Assembly (NCBI GenBank): GCA_910591455.2
Contig: OU342823.1
Span: 7,491,574 to 7,555,573, forward strand
DNA from: Pholis gunnellus
Taxonomy: Eukaryota; Chordata; Actinopteri; Perciformes; Pholidae
Direction of reading: 5' to 3'
Length of the DNA stretch: 64,000 bases
Shown: positions 35,978 to 48,757 of the stretch, piece after piece
Position numbering within the stretch: position 1 is the first letter of the stretch
Layout: every line of letters starts with the position of its first letter
Made by a program: the position numbers and the translations under genes
Notes under the pieces: model-generated
Databases searched by the model: none
What the model saw: the letters and a program-made list of their open reading frames with translations, nothing else
What the model was told of the DNA's origin: nothing

Positions 35978-38900
35978 GGTGGAATGAAACTATGTACGTG
36001 ATGATCTTATAGAAAATGATATATTGCTGTAGATTAACCAACCCAAAAGTATATAAAAAAGTTGGCACAAAACTAAACATCTACAGCAGTAAAAGGGACG
36101 GTAAAGGAATATTTTCTGTGGCTTTTGTTGTACACATGCTTCTCTTTTAGAAAACTGAGCTCATTCTTCTTTCAGAGTGGTTTTAACTCACTGAGTGAAT
36201 GCAAACTAAATGTCTAAAACTCTCTTTATCAGAGCAACCTCCTCCTCGTCCGCCTCAACCTGCCGTCCAGCTGAAGAGTAAGTGTTTCTCTTCCCCTGTG
36301 CAGTCTGTCGTCTACAATCTGTCCTTTTAAATACATGATTCCTAACTCTGGAGTTTGCATGTGTGTGTGTGTGCGTGCAGAGCCGTTCTACGACTCCGTG
36401 ATGGACGACTACGACGACGACGCTGACGACAGCAGCGCCTCCTCGGGGCTGAAGAGGCTGGGAGTGTCCCTGGGGCTGAAGCTGCGACCCTGGGAGGCGT
36501 CCGGCGTGCGCTCGGCCAAAAGCGAGGTGTCGCTCATCGACTTCACCGATGACAGCTTTAGCTCGACCACGCCCTCGCCGCTCACTGAGACGCGGCAGCC
36601 GGATGAGGACACGCTGAAGGTGCAGTTAGAGAGTGAAGAGGAGAGTTGGATGTGAGAATAATGTGCTGTGAGTTTGAAGATAAAAGGAGGGTAAAAGCTA
36701 CGCATGTGTGGATGATGGAAGGGCACATGTAAGCAATTAAAAGACGGTAAAGCTTAGTTGTGATTCAAATGTTTTCTATTTGCTGGTTAATTTAACAGGG
36801 ATAGTACACATTTAGATATATACGTTGTTAAACCACCTGCGTTCATCAAAAGGCTATTTTACATCTACAGTCCCTGGACAGATTTATTGAACAAAATTAG
36901 AAAGAAATTGCACTTATTGAAACATGCAAAGCAGACGCATACAGTACACAGGCATGAATAAATAAAATGATTAATGCTTGTGCAGCAGTTGCAGTAGGCA
37001 AAATATATAGTGCAGGTATAAATACATATTAGTACAATAATGGCAATATAGTCACTATTGAATAGTCAGATAATATATTTACAGAATAAGCAGATGGAGG
37101 TATGTTGTATTATAGATCATATATATACTCGTCATGCAAACAACTCCTAGTTAACCGGATTTTGTAATCTTTTCTGTGTCAGGTTATTTAGTGTGTGGCT
37201 CTTTGGGCCAGAAAAACACCTTCACCATCAGATAATGCTGATGCAGCAGCTCACTGCAGAAAAACAAAAAAAACACAGATTCCTGCTGAAATATATCCAC
37301 TGCAACATAAAAACACATGAAACAACACTGTGTGGTCTGTATAAGGTAGCGTTGTTATAACAGCTAGCACAGCTGGTCGCGCAGACGCTAGCAGATTAGC
37401 TTGCTGTAGCTGTCGTGCTAGCTCGGTTAGCCCCGTTTGTGACATGACCCTTTCGTAACAGTTGCTTTCTGTTTGTGCAATCGTTTATCTCGCTGAAATT
37501 GATGTGAAGGATGATATGCATTTTTCTGGAGCAGCACATACTGTTTCACATTCATTCATTCGGTAGTTTTTCGCACATGATTTCCTATCTGGGGATTTCA
37601 GCTATCTCTTGAACTTTTGGTTCTCCCATCGCACGCCAACACAAATAGAAAGCAATTGTGCTCCAGCATCACATAATCCTGAAGTCAAAGACAAGCCCAC
37701 ACTGTCTGCGCTCTCAAAAGAAATGTCTGGAATCATTTAGTGCCGTTAAATGAGACCGAAGGGGGTGCAGTGTGATGGATTCATGCTCAGTGATTGATCA
37801 TGTGCATTGTAGTGGTTTACTTTGGGTTTCAAAGGAATGTTTCATTGTCCTCTAATCTTATGGCTCCCTTCAATCACCTCCACTGAGCTGTAATTCATGG
37901 TGGAGTTTGAATATGTTGTCTAACATGTTTACAACATAGAAATGTCGTCATCTTCGCCTTTTGTGACGTTGTTTAGGAGTTGAGCATGCAAAAAGGTCGA
38001 GGGCTTATGGGAAATGGTTTTCGTTAAAGTCCACGAAGAACGAGAAATATTCAATAAACAACAATACCAGATTGTTTTTTGTAAAACTAGCCTCTTTACC
38101 GAGACATGTGAAGCCAGCCAAGGCTGGATTTTTGGTTGTAAGCATTGTTACAAATGGAAAAGATCCCAGAGGTTCTGCCTACACGTTGGATCCATATGTA
38201 TAACCAACGCTTAACTTATCTTGTGCATCACTTTTTTACTTCATTGTCCATCATTCTCATCCTCAGGACACTCCGTCCATCCTGGACTGGCCTCTCCCTC
38301 AGCCATCTTACGACGTGGTCGCGACGGAGCTCGAGGACCAATCGGACGACCAGGAGGTGCGGTCTATCAACAAGGGGTTTACCGAGGAGCCCGCGGCCAC
38401 GCCCAGCGGCACTATGGCGATCAGGAGCGAGTCGCAGTCGGCCGACCTCTTCAAAGAACTACAGAGAGAAGTAACGAACGTGTGGTTTTCAAAGTAGTCT
38501 TTGATTGATACACACAAACAGACAACTGCTAATATTTCTGTCTGGGTGCAGGTGATGGTGAAGCTGCAGGTTCCGATGTCAACAGGCCGCTCCCTCCCCT
38601 CCTCCCCGCTCCCCATGCCTCTGGCTCCGTTGGGCCCCCACCGGCAGATCTACCTGCCTCCTCCCTCCCCCACCTCCACGTCCTCCTTCTCCTGCTGCTT
38701 CGAGGACCGGCCGGTGCTGCCTCCCCGCAGCCCCGTCCCCCCGCTGCGTCCCTCCAAGCGCAACCTCACCGCCCGCACCACCCACCCGCAGCCGCGCTCC
38801 AGCTCCATCTGCCTGGGCGAAGGGGAAGACACGCCCCCTCAGATCCCACCCAGAGACCACGCGTTCTCTCAGCCGGGCTCCCGCTCCTCGTCCCCCCTCC

Positions 38901-41873
38901 CACTGGTTCCGCCGCTGTCCTCCTACCCCATGTCCCTGCCTCCTCCTCCTCCCCTCTCCGTCTCCCCACGCCGGGCATCCGGACACCTGGGTCCCCTTCT
39001 GTCCTCCAACTCGTCCTCCTCCTCTGTTCAAGCTACATCACGGCTTGCAGCTCGTGGCTCCTCTTACGCATCAAGCTCCTTACTGGATCCCCTCGCCTTT
39101 AGTGAGGGGCGTGGCCTTTCCTCACTGGTTGACAGCTCTACTCCCGCCCCTCTGCCAGAGCGACCGGCTTTTCTGGAAAGGTGTGTTTCTGATATCAAAC
39201 ACTGTTCAACTATCTTGGTTAAGCCAGCAATATAATAATATATTATAATCAGTGTTTTCACGTTATTGCGTCGGCCACCGTAGTTCTCCAACACGCTTGG
39301 CACACAGGAGAAGTTTGCATCTGCTGTCGTACACACTAGACCTTTAAAGTGACGAGAAGTGTGTAACTGTCAAAACATCTTAAAATTCAAGTTTATACAG
39401 AATGCATTAAGAGGCTCGCTCTATTAAAGCGATACTTGAAATATATGCCAATAGCATCAATGCCTCCAAGTCAATACGAGACATTGTTTTGTTAGCAATC
39501 AGCAACCCACAAGTTTTCTGCATGTTCTACAATAAATCAGCTTCTCCAGCTCAGTCTGATTGTTCCTTAAACTAAAAGTTCATGAGGTATTACAACAGTT
39601 TACAAACGAAAGCTCACGTAACACCCAGAGAGAGAGAGCAGCCGTCACTCAATACAGAGGAACAAAATGCTGTCTGACTGACGGCCTGACTGAGCTGCAT
39701 TTGTGTTGCTCACTAAAGCATTTGTTCTCTCTCCACATTGAAATGTATCGAGCTTATTTGAATTCCATCTGTTCCTAATCTTCCTGTTTTACTCACAGTA
39801 TAATGATATATTTCACATCAGCTATTTTACACAATAAGAGATTAATAAAATAAATGGAAAAATATATAAAAAAAACTAAAATAAAGCGTAAAAATGCAAC
39901 AATCAGAACGGCAAATACTGATTACAAGTGGTTTCGTAGCCACAATGAGAAACACTGTACTAAAAGGTGATCAAAGTGGAGTTTGATGCACATTTAAACT
40001 GGTTTATCTTGCAGTTTTTGTGTGAGATGCAACATTTTAAGTTTGATTCTTCTTCACTTCTAGAACACGTATTGGCATTAACAGACGTTTTTATAAAAAC
40101 AAAATGGTCTTTTATATTGCTTTTCTTCGTTTAAATAAAACACTTTTAAATTGAGTTTTAAAATTCATTATTAACCTTCAAAACAACCAAACAACTGACA
40201 AGAATATTGATCCTTACGGTCCAGTTAGTAGTTGTTATAGAGCTTTTGTTCAAATCATAAATACATGTGATACATACAAGCTTTGAGTCAGTATATAGAT
40301 GAAATATAAACATTGTTATCTGTTGGAATCATTGATTCGTACCTAATTGTTAAAAATGTCTCCATATGTTGTGTCAGATATGGAGCAGCCAATATGGCGG
40401 CTGTCAAACCCATGATTCAGCATCCTGGCGGAGCAAAACCAAACTCCTCCTACAACAACAACAACGGGCGAACTGCAGCTCCCAGCATGCAACGGGAGCA
40501 GAGCGTCACGCAGGTAAAGGAGAGGCAAAGGAAATGTTTTTATTTTCTCTTTTCCTCCTCATTGCTTTATCTTCACATAGTTTTTTTAGTAAACAACACG
40601 TAACTTTTTAAAAACATTTAAAAGTCCCTGTATTGATTAATTTTATGCTGACAAAGCAGCAGATCTCCATCATAGTCAGACTTTATCTCCTGCTCCTCCA
40701 CTGTCTGGATGATTGTTTTAATGTTAATTTAGGATGAAAATCATAAAGTTTATTATACTTTCATAACAGTTTGACTGTAAACTTCAAAGTGCTGTCGGGT
40801 AATTCGAAAAATATGTTGAACTTGATGAATTGCAAATTTGATTCATTGTACAAGTGACTGAGCAAGTTTCAGATTAAAACCGTAAATCTGTTTGTTTTTT
40901 ATGTTAAATTATTAATATATACGTTTCAAGGCTTTGTAATTGTTTACAGTTTAGAGGATTATGTTAAAAAAGTCATTTTCCTGATATGGAAGTTAAAATT
41001 GTTTGAAATACAAACAAACCATGAGTCCAGTCATGTTTCTTTGAACTTTAATCCTTCATTCATTATACATTGATGTTGTGATTGACAGGTCCAAGGAGCA
41101 GTACACGGTGTCACGCTGGAGGAGTGTCAGGCAGCTCTGCAGAGTCACAACTGGAGCGTCCTTCAGGCCGTAAATCATCTGAAGGTAAACCGATACACAT
41201 CTGTCTACACATCTGTTGTGTCCTTCAGTACAGGTTTTTACCAGGTACAAGAATAGCCTTTGCCAAAAAGTTAACATATAAAGTTCTTGTAAATAAGCTG
41301 AATTTCTTTCTCTAGATTTCAATATTTTCGCACTCTTTTACTGGAAAGAGTAAAGTAGTTTTTTTTAGTACATTTAGGCAAGAATTCCCAGGAAATACCA
41401 GTATATCAAATCCCCAAATACAAACTTACAGTACACATGCTGATCCAAAAAAATAGAGGAGAAGAAACAATTAGGCAATCCAGACTTATGACAAGGTTTT
41501 AACCATTTATTGCAGCAATATGCATTTTATTGCAGCGGTGTGGCTCTGCTCATGTGACGCTCTGGACAAAATCTGAGCAAGCTTGACACACAGAATGTCC
41601 CTGAGCTCAGCTGTGCTTCAAGTAGAATAATATCAACACGCTCAGGACAATCAAAAATACACGTAACACAAGTGCAGTCCACACTGAACACCTTGCCGAC
41701 CTGCCTGCCTAAAACGCCTCCTCCCGTCGTCCGTGTCGTAGGTGGAGCAGTTGTTTCGTCTGGGCCTGCGCTCGAGAGCCGAGTGCGAGGAGCTCCTGCA
41801 GCGCTGCCAGCTGAACCTGGAACAGGCCAGCACGCTCATGCTGGACACATACGGACCGCATCGAAACAGGTAG
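29606..41873 (+). CDS. tnk2: Activated CDC42 kinase 1 / TNK2 non-receptor tyrosine kinase
   Basis: Exons: 29606-29722, 30867-31029, 31137-31207, 31539-31745, 31841-31990, 32087-32182, 32980-33161, 33269-33395, 33536-33682, 34137-34231, 34755-34949, 35833-35924, 36233-36277, 36381-36619, 38267-38470, 38552-39180, 40378-40513, 41089-41184, 41742-41873. They join in frame to 1040 residues (human about 1038 or 1086 by isoform). Domain order: SAM-like region 40-107; kinase with GDGTFG 167-172, Lys192, HRDLAARN with Asp285, DFG 303-305 and activation-loop Tyr317; SH3 about 428-480; CRIB-like remnant KKPFYDSV 562-569; clathrin-box-like LIDF 614-617; proline-rich region encoded at 38552-39180; UBA region about 966-1035. 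It transduces CDC42 and receptor signals and acts in EGFR endocytosis. The start MGES.YQRL matches the human long isoform MGERSAYQRL; Met40 at 30867 would give the short form. The stop is TAG at 41871-41873; splicing AG|gtag to 42791 would add one Lys. Confidence 0.96.
29811..29836. repeat. (GT)n microsatellite
   Basis: GT dinucleotide run in tnk2 intron after the first coding exon. Confidence 0.9.
32520..32960 (+). repeat. Percomorph AAGTAAAAGTACT-type repeat in tnk2 intron
   Basis: Runs of taagtaaaagtaccaatacc, tcaaagtaaaagtacttatt and actcaagtacaagtacctca are the hallmark of a repeat abundant in percomorph fish. It fills most of the intron upstream of the exon at 32980. Confidence 0.6.
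33686..33770 (+). repeat. Second fragment of the AAGTAAAAGTACT-type repeat
   Basis: Contains cagatcatttacttaagtaa and acaagtaaaagacctgcatt. It starts immediately after the donor of the exon ending at 33682. Confidence 0.6.
34481..34520. repeat. (GT)n microsatellite in tnk2 intron
   Basis: Twenty GT units. Confidence 0.95.
34956..35832. other. tnk2 intron with possible LINE-like fragment
   Basis: At about 35320-35480 the sequence gaatgactttattgtccacc ... tgcaaatgggctgtaag resembles a recurrent fish repeat end. A related actttattgtcattatgcaa is at 46520. No exon recognised. Confidence 0.4.
35947..35973. repeat. (CA)n microsatellite in tnk2 intron
   Basis: CA run directly followed by gtggtggaatgaaactatg, another possible fragment of the AAGTAAAAGTACT-type repeat (about 35976-36095). 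Confidence 0.85.
36620..38266. other. tnk2 intron, 1.6 kb
   Basis: No exon needed or seen: the exons at 36381-36619 and 38267-38470 join in phase 0. It contains a probable decayed repeat at about 36880-37080 (gacagatttattgaac ... atatagtgcaggtataaat). Confidence 0.6.
39181..40377. other. tnk2 intron, 1.2 kb
   Basis: AT-rich, with no exon or clear repeat recognised. Confidence 0.6.
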
Positions 41874-42496
41874 ATGACACCTGAAAGGACAATTTTTGCT
41901 CATTGTTATCCCTTTACTTTGCTATTTTCATAGTGTTTGTTTGCACACAATCTAAATGATTAGCAAACATATGATTGTATTTTTATTTAAATATTTTTGG
42001 CAAAACTAGTTTTAATTATTTTTAGTAAGCTGCTCAGAGCGAGTGAAGTTAAACAGGTCATACAAATCTATTTTATTTTGCTGTGAAACATCTCCTTTAA
42101 ACAACTGTATTCATTCAAGTTTCTCTCCAAAAATGTTACCAGATTACATTTGAATACATCACGATAGCGTTGTAATTTATTTATTTATTTATAATCTTTG
42201 TGCAATACTCATTTTTACAGAGTAGAGCTTGAACGCATCATAATGGTAAAAGTAACCAAAACAGTGACCTAAAAATAATTTTAAAACTCTGAAAGGAACC
42301 ACAGAGTTGAGTGATCATTTTCTGTGCGCACATAAAATGTAGTAATTTATTATATAGCCACAAAATAGTTATTAGTCCAGCTTCTAGTTTAATCTTTTAT
42401 AGTATTTTAAATTTAGGTGGAAAAAATAGATTTTTCACTTTTCCTCAAACATCTCAGCAGAAGATTTTCAATTACATTATAGATTTTCTAACATGC

Positions 42497-42502
42497 GCCC
42501 TC

Positions 42503-42557
<55 letters not shown>

Positions 42558-42640
42558 CTCTGTGTGTCTCTGTCTGTCTCTCTTTCTGTCTGTCTCTCTT
42601 TATCTCTCTCTGTCTCTCTCTATATCTCTCTCTCTGTCTG

Positions 42641-42673
<33 letters not shown>

Positions 42674-42732
42674 CTGTCTGTCTGTCTCTCTCTCTGTCTC
42701 TCTGTCTCTCTCTATATCTCTCTCTCTGTCTG

Positions 42733-42767
<35 letters not shown>

Positions 42768-42784
42768 CTCTCTGTCTGTCTGTC
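42497..42784. repeat. Compound (CT)n/(CTGT)n/(TA)n microsatellite, duplicated
   Basis: Nearly 290 bases of CT-rich repeat. The block ctctctatatctctctctct ... (ta)n occurs twice (about 42617-42673 and 42709-42767), showing an internal higher-order duplication. Confidence 0.95.
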
Positions 42785-43134
42785 TCACAGGAAGTGACAG
42801 CCGGAGGACACACTCGGCGGTAATGAACCACTGATGAGCTCCTGATGTAATTTGGATCAACACGCCAGAACTCACCGCTCCAAGCACTCGAGCCACAGCG
42901 ATGCATTCTAATGAATGGAGGAACATAAAGCAGAGTATGTGCCTCACTGTATTGTACTGTGAATTCCTGCTCTTACCTGCGTCATACACACGCATGCTCA
43001 TTATAAGCTAACAGAGCAGCTAGTTGAATGTGTCACTGTTACTTGAACAGTTGCTATTTATGGTTTTTTTTTTTTTATTATGATTATTACGTTAATAATG
43101 AGAAGTTATGCTTCCGCTGGTAGCTACTGCAAAC

Positions 43135-43140
<6 letters not shown>

Positions 43141-43166
<26 letters not shown>

Positions 43167-43205
43167 CGCATGTCCAGGTGTGTGTGTGTGTGTGTGTGTG
43201 TGTGC
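43141..43205. repeat. (GT)n microsatellite
   Basis: Two GT runs separated by gcgcatgtccag. Confidence 0.95.
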
Positions 43206-43262
43206 ACGCATTAGCTTATATTAATGCTTAAACACTGTAAATGCCCATGCCTTTCTGCTGTT

Positions 43263-43268
43263 AATAAA
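43263..43268 (+). terminator. Probable tnk2 polyadenylation signal
   Basis: AATAAA in ttaataaagg, the first strong signal after the tnk2 stop codon. Confidence 0.55.
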
Positions 43269-46006
43269 GGTATACAATCAGGGACATGTCAGCAAACGGT
43301 TCAGTTGTATGTTTTCATGAAAATGTACCTATAAGATGCTGTATTGTATACAGCATAAAACTGAGTGTGGATATTTTTGAGGACACATTAACTGCTGGTC
43401 AGAATAAGATTTATCTAGTTAGCAAAGTGATTAATATAAAAGGGTATTATGAATGTACCTTTCATGTTGTAAACAAAGCTTTTTAGGCTTTTTCAAAAGG
43501 GGGGAATTTGATCTTATCGTAAGCAATAAGACTCCAAAACAGAAATGTGAAGATATCTAGAATCTCCTCATGAACACAGGGTGTTAGGCGCCGATATGAA
43601 CCTCCTCAAGTTAGTTATTTAAATAACCTTTTAAATGTAAAATTACAGCTGCATGATAATCATAAACACATTCAACAGTCATTCACCTGATTTAGTAGGC
43701 GACTGCTATGTGTTGAGTGTGTGCATGTGTGCTTAGCGCTGCAGGTAGTGATAAACGTCGTCGCTTACTAATTACAAGCAGCTAAACAGATAGGAATGGA
43801 CAACAGATTGTCTATTGTTGCAGCTACTTTGCATGTAAGAGTGCGTCGGTGTGTGTCAGACCCCCCCCCCCCCCCCCCCCCACTCTGCTGTATGTGACGC
43901 TGACTGCATTATACGTTATATAGCAGCTTATCGATGGAAAATGCAAATATGGCCTCCGATGTTTTATAATAAAGTGAAATTTGAGTCCCTCTCTTTTCAA
44001 AGCAGTTTGTGTTCTCTGTTTCATGAATGTTAAAGTCTGGCACTGTGTCAAGTAGACTGGATTTAGCTGTTTTTCGGTGTTTTGCGTACAGCTTTTTTTC
44101 CTCCTTTGCTCATCTGCCCACCTGCTCTGAATCAGCCTCGTCAGTTGTTCCCAGACAATCAGCTCCCTGCTGGTTCTCCTGCCTCATCACCTCATTCCCC
44201 CCACCTGCACTTCATCCTCTCGTCAGAGTAGTTTGCTTTTTAAGTCGAGGTTTTCAGTTTTGAACCTTACTGTGATTAAAAGTTACTTCTCCCAGTTCCT
44301 GTTGCCGTTAGTAGACTAATGCCTTAGGGTCCATCTGCTCAACTCTTCATGACAATAAATATTAAACAGCTAACATTAAAGTCTCCTCTCGAGGCCATTC
44401 CACACATGAGGGTACAGATAAAACGGTACAGTCGTGGTCTTTGTAAAATCCAAAGAAAATGATGTTTTAATGGAAACACTGAACTTTAATCAGTGAGCAA
44501 CTCTTTCCACAGGGGTATAGAAGACCAAATATGACTTATAATGGAGTAAATAAATAAATAACTGAAGAATACTATGGTCAAATAAACTGGAAATAAACAA
44601 GTGAATAAAGATACAATATCTTGGAGTGTTTGTTTGATCTATAATTTGATTTATAGAGTGAAAATAAATCAGGTTTTTTATTTTCATATAGTTTTAAAGG
44701 TCAATATAGTACAGCAGGTGAAAGCAAATTACACTGAGGAGAAATAAATCCAATTAAGAATAATGATCAAGTAACAACTTTTGGATTTTCTGCTTTTACA
44801 CAATGTAGATAGAAATGAATTTCTATTGAATTCATCTTAAAAATCTTTACAAACTTATTGTATTAATGCCTTTTAAAATACCTTTTACATATTCATTTTA
44901 ATTAATTTATTTTTTTGATTTATTTACCCATTTCTTAATTTACTTTTCTCTTAATAATAAATACGTTTTTGATCTACATAACTCCGGACACCTTGAAAAT
45001 GTAATCAGAGGAAATGAAGAAGAAAAACTAATATTCACATCTGTATTTTTGCCTTGAATACTTTGACGAATAAACACGTTCGTGCACAACAAATGGAAGT
45101 GATTGGAACATCGTCACTGCTATTTATTATTTTCCACAGGAAGTTCAAGTCTAAACAGGATTACTAAAACTGTGAGCAGAGAGACGGGGTCAAACAGTTC
45201 CGGAGTTCTTTCTCTAATGGAAGTCTTGTCTCTGCCTCCTCAGGGATCAAACCTGTGACCTTTCCATTATGGGACCTCCAGGCCCCCCCACCTCCAATCT
45301 CCCTCACTTGCTCACACACTCCCTCGCTTCCTAAATTGATCGCAGCTGCAGTGCATTGTGCTCAGTGTGATCCCTGGACTGCCCCAGACGCTCGCTCTGC
45401 ACTTATTTGCTACAGCAGTAAGCACTCTGTCACATTCCCTGATGAACACACACACACACACACACGCACACACACGCACTTTTTGTGTCTCACACACAAA
45501 TATGGAGACGAGGTGTCACGATGTCCCTGCTTCACTTCATATAATGGATGTACAAAGTGTTTTTGTGTGGGATTATGAATGTTTTTTGTAATTCATGCTT
45601 GTGTGTTTAAAACTGACAGGTGTCAATAGTCCTCGTAGGGTGTTAATCTTACCCGCTGTGTTTGTTTGTGATTTTGACTACTGAACTATGTGCATTTTAC
45701 TGCAGATACAGGTTACACAAATTATAGTTATTTTCATTATTATAGAACACATTCAGCAGGTTTTGCAGCCTTTTTGTGTTTTCTAGTTTCAGTTTGTTTT
45801 CTCACTGTTTCCATTTTCAGTAGGGTTTGAATAAGATGTGAAGGTGTGAATTTGGACAGCTGCACCGTCTGTGTGTTTGATTGGCATCAAAAAGCCAATG
45901 CACCAGCTGTATTTTAGCAGTAAGCCAACTAGCAATGGATGTCTGTGGGAGTGTGTTTTTGTTCAGCTCAGCCTCTCACCGAACTGAACATTACGGCCTT
46001 TTTTTA

Positions 46007-46205
<199 letters not shown>

Positions 46206-47974
46206 CTGAGGTTGCTGCCCGATCAATTCGCCACACCCGGGGCTCTTTTGCTTGCTGCATCTTTCCATTGACTTTGCATGCAACCAAAGTCATATTTTAA
46301 AAAATTACAATGAATTTCGAGCAGTAAATCTGCCAAGATTTTCATTGTAGACTGTATACTGTACGAGCAGCACAAGAGCCGAAGCTAAGCAACAGAGCTA
46401 AGGAAAGCAGGACTTAAAGAAAAGTTCCTCAGCCAACAGAGATAATAATCTTTTGTTTAAGTTCTGAATAAAGCTTAGCTAGTCTAATGTAGAGCGGCTA
46501 AGCTCAATCAATCAAGAACTTTATTGTCATTATGCAAGCACAATCAAATTGCAGTTGTGTCTGCCTCAAATAGTGCACTTTTACGAAGAATAGCATCAAT
46601 GAGATCACATTCAATGATGGCAGAGCATCACTCTTGTCAGACTGAAAAGATGTCGGAGTTCAGTATAAGTCTTTTCATCTCTGCCAGAGTGGTCTGCTTC
46701 ATAAATGGTCTTTTTCTTCTCCGCTTGTGTGTTTGACTTCATATTAACCTTGAATAACACAAAAGAACGTCGTCAGAAAATCACATGTCTGTCTGTAAAG
46801 ATGTTCCCATTTCTGCAACCACGGACAAGTGCCTTGGGAAAATTACCCCCAAGCTTTTCATTTTGACATATCAATCAATTTGAAAGAATATGTGTGTGAA
46901 AGAGAGAAATAATTATCAGACAGCAAGCTCAAATATCATTTTTATGATTAACAACTGGTCTTTTCTCCTGCTACACTGAAAGGACGACACCTCTTCGTAT
47001 TTATTAATCTATATCATTTTCAACTTCTGTGTGATTGATTATTGACACCTACCTATTACCCCAAGATATATTTCTATGGTGGGACGATGTATGTTGACAG
47101 CTAGAGAGCGATTATGATACCTTTCGAATTGGGAACCTCTGAAACTCATTCGACACAGTAATCATCTCCACCAAGACGATCATGTGATCGCTCGCATGTG
47201 TGCCTGTGTCCGTGCGTGCATGCTTCCTTTGGTGTCTGTCCAGGGCTAATCTCACACTATGCTGCAGCAAACTGCATACTAGTTTGGGTGGACAGCTAGG
47301 GATGGGTGTCGTTAGGATTTGATCGGTTCGGTTCCTTATCGGTACTCTTATCTGTTCTTTTTGACAGAAAAAAGACAATTGATTAACAAAAGAATTGTCA
47401 TTGCTTTATTTTTCTTGTATGTGTACAGATAATCTTTCTTGAGCAGCAAAACAAAAAGTTCCAAAATCTTTAAAATACATTCGCAGCTAAACAATTAGCT
47501 AGACGATAAGCGATGTAATATTGCTGGTATAACCTTCCTTACTTCCGTCAAGGATTTATTGCATTTGTGACTAGAGTTATCAGCATTTACTCAAGTAAAA
47601 TGTAGCAGCACTTTGGATCTTTTGGCTCTCTCTGCCATGATGTGTGTCTCACGCTGTACTGAGCCGGAGTCGGTGTGTGTCCGACCCTCGGGTAAAGACA
47701 GCCACAGAGAGAGAGAGAGCAGGTTTGCGACGCTGCAATTTTCCGCAGAGATCTCACTCTGTAACTTCAAACACATCGATAGAAGAACCGTTAACCTCGG
47801 ACCTTGTCAATACTCCGTTTTCCCATTTAGAACCAGGTTTTGGGGGGCATCCCTAATGGCTGAACGCTCAATGTGAGTCGTTGTGGTGATTCACGTTCAA
47901 AACACCTTTTATTGCCTATTTTATACTGCCATTGACTGCCTGCTGACTCCTCACTGACTACTCTCGACTACTCG

Positions 47975-48075
47975 TTCTTGTGGTTCTTAGATGTTAAAAC
48001 CGCTTGAACACAAAGTGTTGAAAACGCAAACTCAAGAGGTCCATCTGAAGGCAACTTGAGTCTCTCACCTCAATC
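47975..48075 (+). repeat. 100-bp dispersed direct repeat, copy 1
   Basis: Begins ttcttgtggttctt and continues cgcttgaacacaaagtg, aagaggtccatctgaagg and aacttgagtctctcacctca. It pairs with 49321-49424. Confidence 0.75.
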
Positions 48076-48470
48076 CATTCACAATGCCGCTATTTCCCTG
48101 TTCATGTGTTCCCATGTGAACATCGAACTCCCTCTGTCTGCCCTATGTTATCTTCAACCATCTCTTGGGGCCAATCCAGTCAATCACATAACTGTCAGAG
48201 TTTAAAGGAAGAAACAAGCTGAATCCGGCACTCATTATAATGAAATCACAAGCTTTAGTGACGCAGATCTGGACCTGAAACGTCATCCTCTCATTGTATT
48301 TGGGTTGTTTTTGAACTGCGACTTCGAGGGCAGACAACTTGGAGGCAAACGGGGCTACCGGTCTGTTTGTGTTCCTGCCAAAGCAGAACAAACATAGGCA
48401 ACCATGCCTGACTAGTGCTCTAATGAGTGTACTTGAAAGGGTCAACATCTCAAATGAGCAAGCCAGACAC

Positions 48471-48615
<145 letters not shown>

Positions 48616-48721
48616 TTCAATTAGAAACTGATTAATTGCACATTTGTAGGAAGAGACAGAACACACTGAGTACTCCCAAATTACCAACCCTAAATGAGAG
48701 TATCTCTCTGCAGGCCTGAAA

Positions 48722-48757
48722 GGCGCATTTGTTCACCCACTTGCGAACAAATGCGCC
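48722..48757. repeat. Perfect 13-bp inverted repeat with 10-base loop
   Basis: ggcgcatttgttc (48722-48734) is exactly complementary to gaacaaatgcgcc (48745-48757). Function unknown; see findings. Confidence 0.9.

Larger units (their letters stand above)
41874..43290 (+). other. tnk2 3'UTR (or terminal intron plus 3'UTR)
   Basis: Non-coding sequence between the tnk2 stop and the AATAAA at 43263-43268. It includes a compound CT/TA microsatellite (42497-42784) ending in a consensus acceptor tctcacag at 42783-42790, and a GT tract at 43141-43205. Confidence 0.55.

Noticed and set aside
38579..39031. 150-residue Gly/Arg-rich open frame on the minus strand
   Set aside because: Shadow of the proline-rich tnk2 exon at 38552-39180; the plus strand continues the TNK2 frame with proper splice sites.
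44027..44263. 78-residue open frame with Cys/Ser/Pro-rich text
   Set aside because: Lies in sequence resembling a multi-copy fish repeat (caatcagctccctgctgg); no domain.
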